A DNA stretch of 64,000 nucleotides, taken from positions 48,535,757-48,599,756 of the forward strand of contig OZ022499.1 in assembly GCA_963989385.1 (NCBI GenBank). Reading direction: 5' to 3'. This DNA comes from Ctena decussata (lineage: Eukaryota > Mollusca > Bivalvia > Lucinida > Lucinidae). How positions within the stretch are numbered: the stretch's first letter is position 1; every line of letters begins with the position of its first letter. Positions 61,983 to 64,000 of the stretch are shown one piece after another. The notes under the pieces are model-generated. The model was not told where the DNA came from. It did no database searches and saw nothing but the letters and a program-made list of their open reading frames with translations. A program made the translations under genes and the position numbers.

Positions 61983-64000
61983 TGCCGTCTGGGGCTATCC
62001 AGCGTTTCGTGTCTAGCGGTGAGAGTGTTGTTTTGTTAATTGTAAGGCCGTAGATCTGGTGCTTTTTGCTTCTCAGCATATTCATTTCGTGGCTGTATGT
62101 TTTCCGGTTGAATAGTGCATCTTTGTAGTTTGCAAAGTTGATTTGTTTATTGATGACATATTTCTTGACACCTTTTGCTTTTTTTATCAGCTGCTCATCA
62201 GCCAGCAGAATGGAGTACATCTTGGGACGCAGCCCGACATACTCAGCTGTTGGGGTACCTTGACATTCATCCTTCCACTTTCCAATTAGTTTTTTGTTTT
62301 GCTCACTATAGAGCGGGTGATCCTTGGGGTAATCTGAGAAGTCATACTGGGTCCTCATGGTTGCCATATCAGCATATACATCTGGCGTTTTTAGGTCGAC
62401 CAGCAGGCTGTCTGTGTCGGTGTAAAGCAAAGTACAGTTTCTGCCGTACTTCTGTTTTAGTGTATTGTAATACCAGTCATACATCAGATGCTTGGATAAG
62501 TCCAAGACACACATACCAACATATACTGGCTTGTTTAGTTTCAAGCGAGTCTTGTGTGTATGCAGGGCTGATAATTCATCAGAAAATATGACAGCCCGGT
62601 TGTAATTGGGTTTAGCGATTATTTTTCTTATCTGCTCTTTTTCTTTATCACCGCCATTTGTGCGGACAATTTTTATATCAACTCGCTTCCGGAGGTTTTC
62701 GCAAGTTTTGCCAAATACCGAGTTGTTCATGAGTTTATAGAAGTCTTTCTCAAAGGGTGTTTTCGCTTTTTTTCTGAATTCTGTGTTCATGTGAATATAT
62801 GGTTCCATCCACGGCGCCTCGTTGAATTCTAATATTCTGTGGATTTTCTTGAGTTTCATTCCGAGGGACAGGTATAGCTGCAGATTTCTGTAATGCAAAA
62901 CATATTTATTTTTGTCTCTGAGATTCGGGACCAGCTTCTCGGTGTTGAGCATACTGTTATTTTCAAGAAGAGTTGACTTTTTTACTTTTAATCGCTCCGG
63001 GGCAAGTGGGTAGTCATTATGCAAGTCATGGAGCTCGGCTGGATATTCTAGGTCTACTTCTAAGATGCAGCCCTTGCCTGGTTCATCCGGCGGTTTATCA
63101 ACCCATTTAAAACCAGAATAAGGTAGGGGCTGACTCATAGCCCAGCCATAGAGATTATTTGCATCGTAATACATGATGTGGTTGTGCTGTTCGTTAGGAT
63201 TATAGCCAGGCACGCTAGCGTTGTTAGCCTTAGCGTGTCTTTTTGAAGTCATGCTGACACCGCCACGCATCCCTTTTTCTATGAATAGATGCTGATCGTA
63301 GTCAGTCAGGAGCTCCAGTTCAGTACCGGTGTATTTGAGTAAAGCGTCCCAGGATAAGCCGGGGGCTGTATAAAAATGCAGCGGATCCAGTTTGTATGCA
63401 TTTATACAAGTTCTACGGAATGTTTGGAATACGTCTGCCAGCAGAGTCACATCTGTTTTTAGATAGAGATCATGGTAATCTCCCAGCGTCTCGCAGCTGA
63501 AAGTTTCCCATACTTTCTGGGCATGTTCGTAATCTTTCTCGGATATACTCTCATCTGTTAGGCTGCTGTGGAATTTCTCAATAGGCGGCAGCTGAGTCTC
63601 CAGGAACCGGTCAAATGAATCCATATATTCGTATGGGTAAACGCCCTTTTGTAATAATATATCAATGTCTGTTGACTGGTGGTTTCTGGTTGGGCCGGGA
63701 ATATCATAACCTTCATCCATTTCTTTAAAGGTGAACTCGATGCCACAACCTTCTAACACATGGCCAACACTTGATGAGCAACCTTTAAGAATACCGGCAA
63801 TGTCGGACACATTATTCTTGTAAATCATAAGTCCATCAAAAACAAGAGAAGCAACCTCGATGCCTTTTCCATTTAAGTAATCGAAAGCAGCCATCAACGC
63901 TTTGTTTTCCAACCGGCACAGTATGTGGTTAATCGTGGATCCTTCCAGATTGTAATTTGTATGTTTTGTTTTCTGTGCATGTTCATACATCTCCGGATTA
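61945..64000 (-). CDS. polB: Protein-primed family B DNA polymerase, N-terminus beyond window
   Basis: Open to the window edge (685 codons visible, no stop). Residues are counted from the ATG whose first base is 63990. Exonuclease motif III is YLKTD at 176-180. Polymerase motif A is DANNLYGWAM at 276, motif B KLMNNSVFG at 419-427, motif C YTDTDS at 523-528, and a C-terminal block is YVGLRPKMYSI at 584-594. These define the Polinton/protein-primed branch that copies linear genomes. Residues 1-98 (ENKALMAAFDYL at 28-39, LVFDGLMIYK at 49-58) do not look like the usual exonuclease region; see findings. Exonuclease motifs I and II are not visible. The frame is intact in the window. Confidence 0.9.
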   Translation of the reverse strand, partial: NPEMYEHAQKTKHTNYNLEGSTINHILCRLENKALMAAFDYLNGKGIEVASLVFDGLMIYKNNVSDIAGILKGCSSSVGHVLEGCGIEFTFKEMDEGYDIPGPTRNHQSTDIDILLQKGVYPYEYMDSFDRFLETQLPPIEKFHSSLTDESISEKDYEHAQKVWETFSCETLGDYHDLYLKTDVTLLADVFQTFRRTCINAYKLDPLHFYTAPGLSWDALLKYTGTELELLTDYDQHLFIEKGMRGGVSMTSKRHAKANNASVPGYNPNEQHNHIMYYDANNLYGWAMSQPLPYSGFKWVDKPPDEPGKGCILEVDLEYPAELHDLHNDYPLAPERLKVKKSTLLENNSMLNTEKLVPNLRDKNKYVLHYRNLQLYLSLGMKLKKIHRILEFNEAPWMEPYIHMNTEFRKKAKTPFEKDFYKLMNNSVFGKTCENLRKRVDIKIVRTNGGDKEKEQIRKIIAKPNYNRAVIFSDELSALHTHKTRLKLNKPVYVGMCVLDLSKHLMYDWYYNTLKQKYGRNCTLLYTDTDSLLVDLKTPDVYADMATMRTQYDFSDYPKDHPLYSEQNKKLIGKWKDECQGTPTAEYVGLRPKMYSILLADEQLIKKAKGVKKYVINKQINFANYKDALFNRKTYSHEMNMLRSKKHQIYGLTINKTTLSPLDTKRWIAPDGITTYAFGYQQEQ

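Larger units (their letters stand above)
52490..64000. mobile_element. Polinton/Maverick (adintovirus-like) element, right end beyond window
   Basis: Contains the diagnostic gene set of this class: protein-primed family B DNA polymerase, retroviral-type integrase, FtsK/HerA-type packaging ATPase, and candidate jelly-roll major and minor capsid proteins, plus small membrane and fibre-like proteins. Genes lie on both strands, close together, without introns. The left border is only estimated, from the start of a repeat block. Terminal inverted repeats and the 6-bp target duplication cannot be verified because the right end is missing. One nonsense codon and three frame breaks suggest an inactive copy or base-level assembly errors. 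No adenovirus-type protease is seen in the visible part. Confidence 0.9.

Noticed and set aside
62175..62591. 138-codon + strand frame opposite the polymerase
   Set aside because: Antisense to polymerase motifs B and C; its composition shows no family.

Overview
The window looks like nuclear DNA of a marine invertebrate, most likely a bivalve mollusc. It is AT-rich, sparse in genes and dominated by short palindromic DNA elements (MITEs), tRNA-derived SINEs, fold-back elements and minisatellites. Host coding sequence has introns with GT/AG borders. The species cannot be named from the sequence. The mollusc call rests on the style of the repeats, on an animal-type PEP-synthase/rifampicin-phosphotransferase-like gene, and on an LTR element primed by tRNA-Leu, as in bivalve Steamer-type elements.

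Layout. Positions 1-5635 hold the 3' end of an unidentified + strand host gene. Its last two coding exons are 2827-2913 and 5531-5635, and the introns are full of satellite, a MITE, a fold-back element and a SINE. Positions 5636-37476 are repeat-rich non-coding DNA. They contain a family of about 240-bp MITEs with at least seven copies in the whole window, a second MITE family, two SINE families, a 5'-truncated LINE, a 1.05-kb TIR transposon, three fold-back elements, and arrays with 29-, 65-, about 60- (G-run), 145- and 146-bp units. Positions 37477-41219 are a young three-LTR, two-gag tandem LTR element with no pol. Positions 43719-47780 hold an apparently intact host gene whose whole 1280-codon reading frame lies in one exon. 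It encodes a PEP-synthase/rifampicin-phosphotransferase-like protein with a predicted membrane anchor. Positions 47800-52490 are again repeats.

From about 52.5 kb to the right edge lies most of a Polinton/Maverick (adintovirus-like) element, an endogenous virus-like transposon. It carries a membrane-anchored conserved protein, a candidate penton/minor capsid protein, a fibre-like protein, two broken conserved structural genes, a double-jelly-roll major capsid candidate, a packaging ATPase, four small conserved or membrane proteins, a retroviral-type integrase interrupted by one TGA, and a protein-primed family B DNA polymerase that runs off the window. Genes are tightly packed (0-50 bp apart or overlapping), and most start codons follow an A-rich leader. 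Two divergent gene pairs share the same motif next to the ATG.

By inference, polymerase and integrase replicate and insert the element, and the capsid proteins and ATPase build and fill a virion. The stop in the integrase and three frame breaks argue that this copy is decaying or contains assembly errors. The most unusual points are an apparent extra domain ahead of the polymerase exonuclease motif, the gag-only tandem array whose Gag has two membrane segments, and fold-back elements with arms made of sub-repeats.
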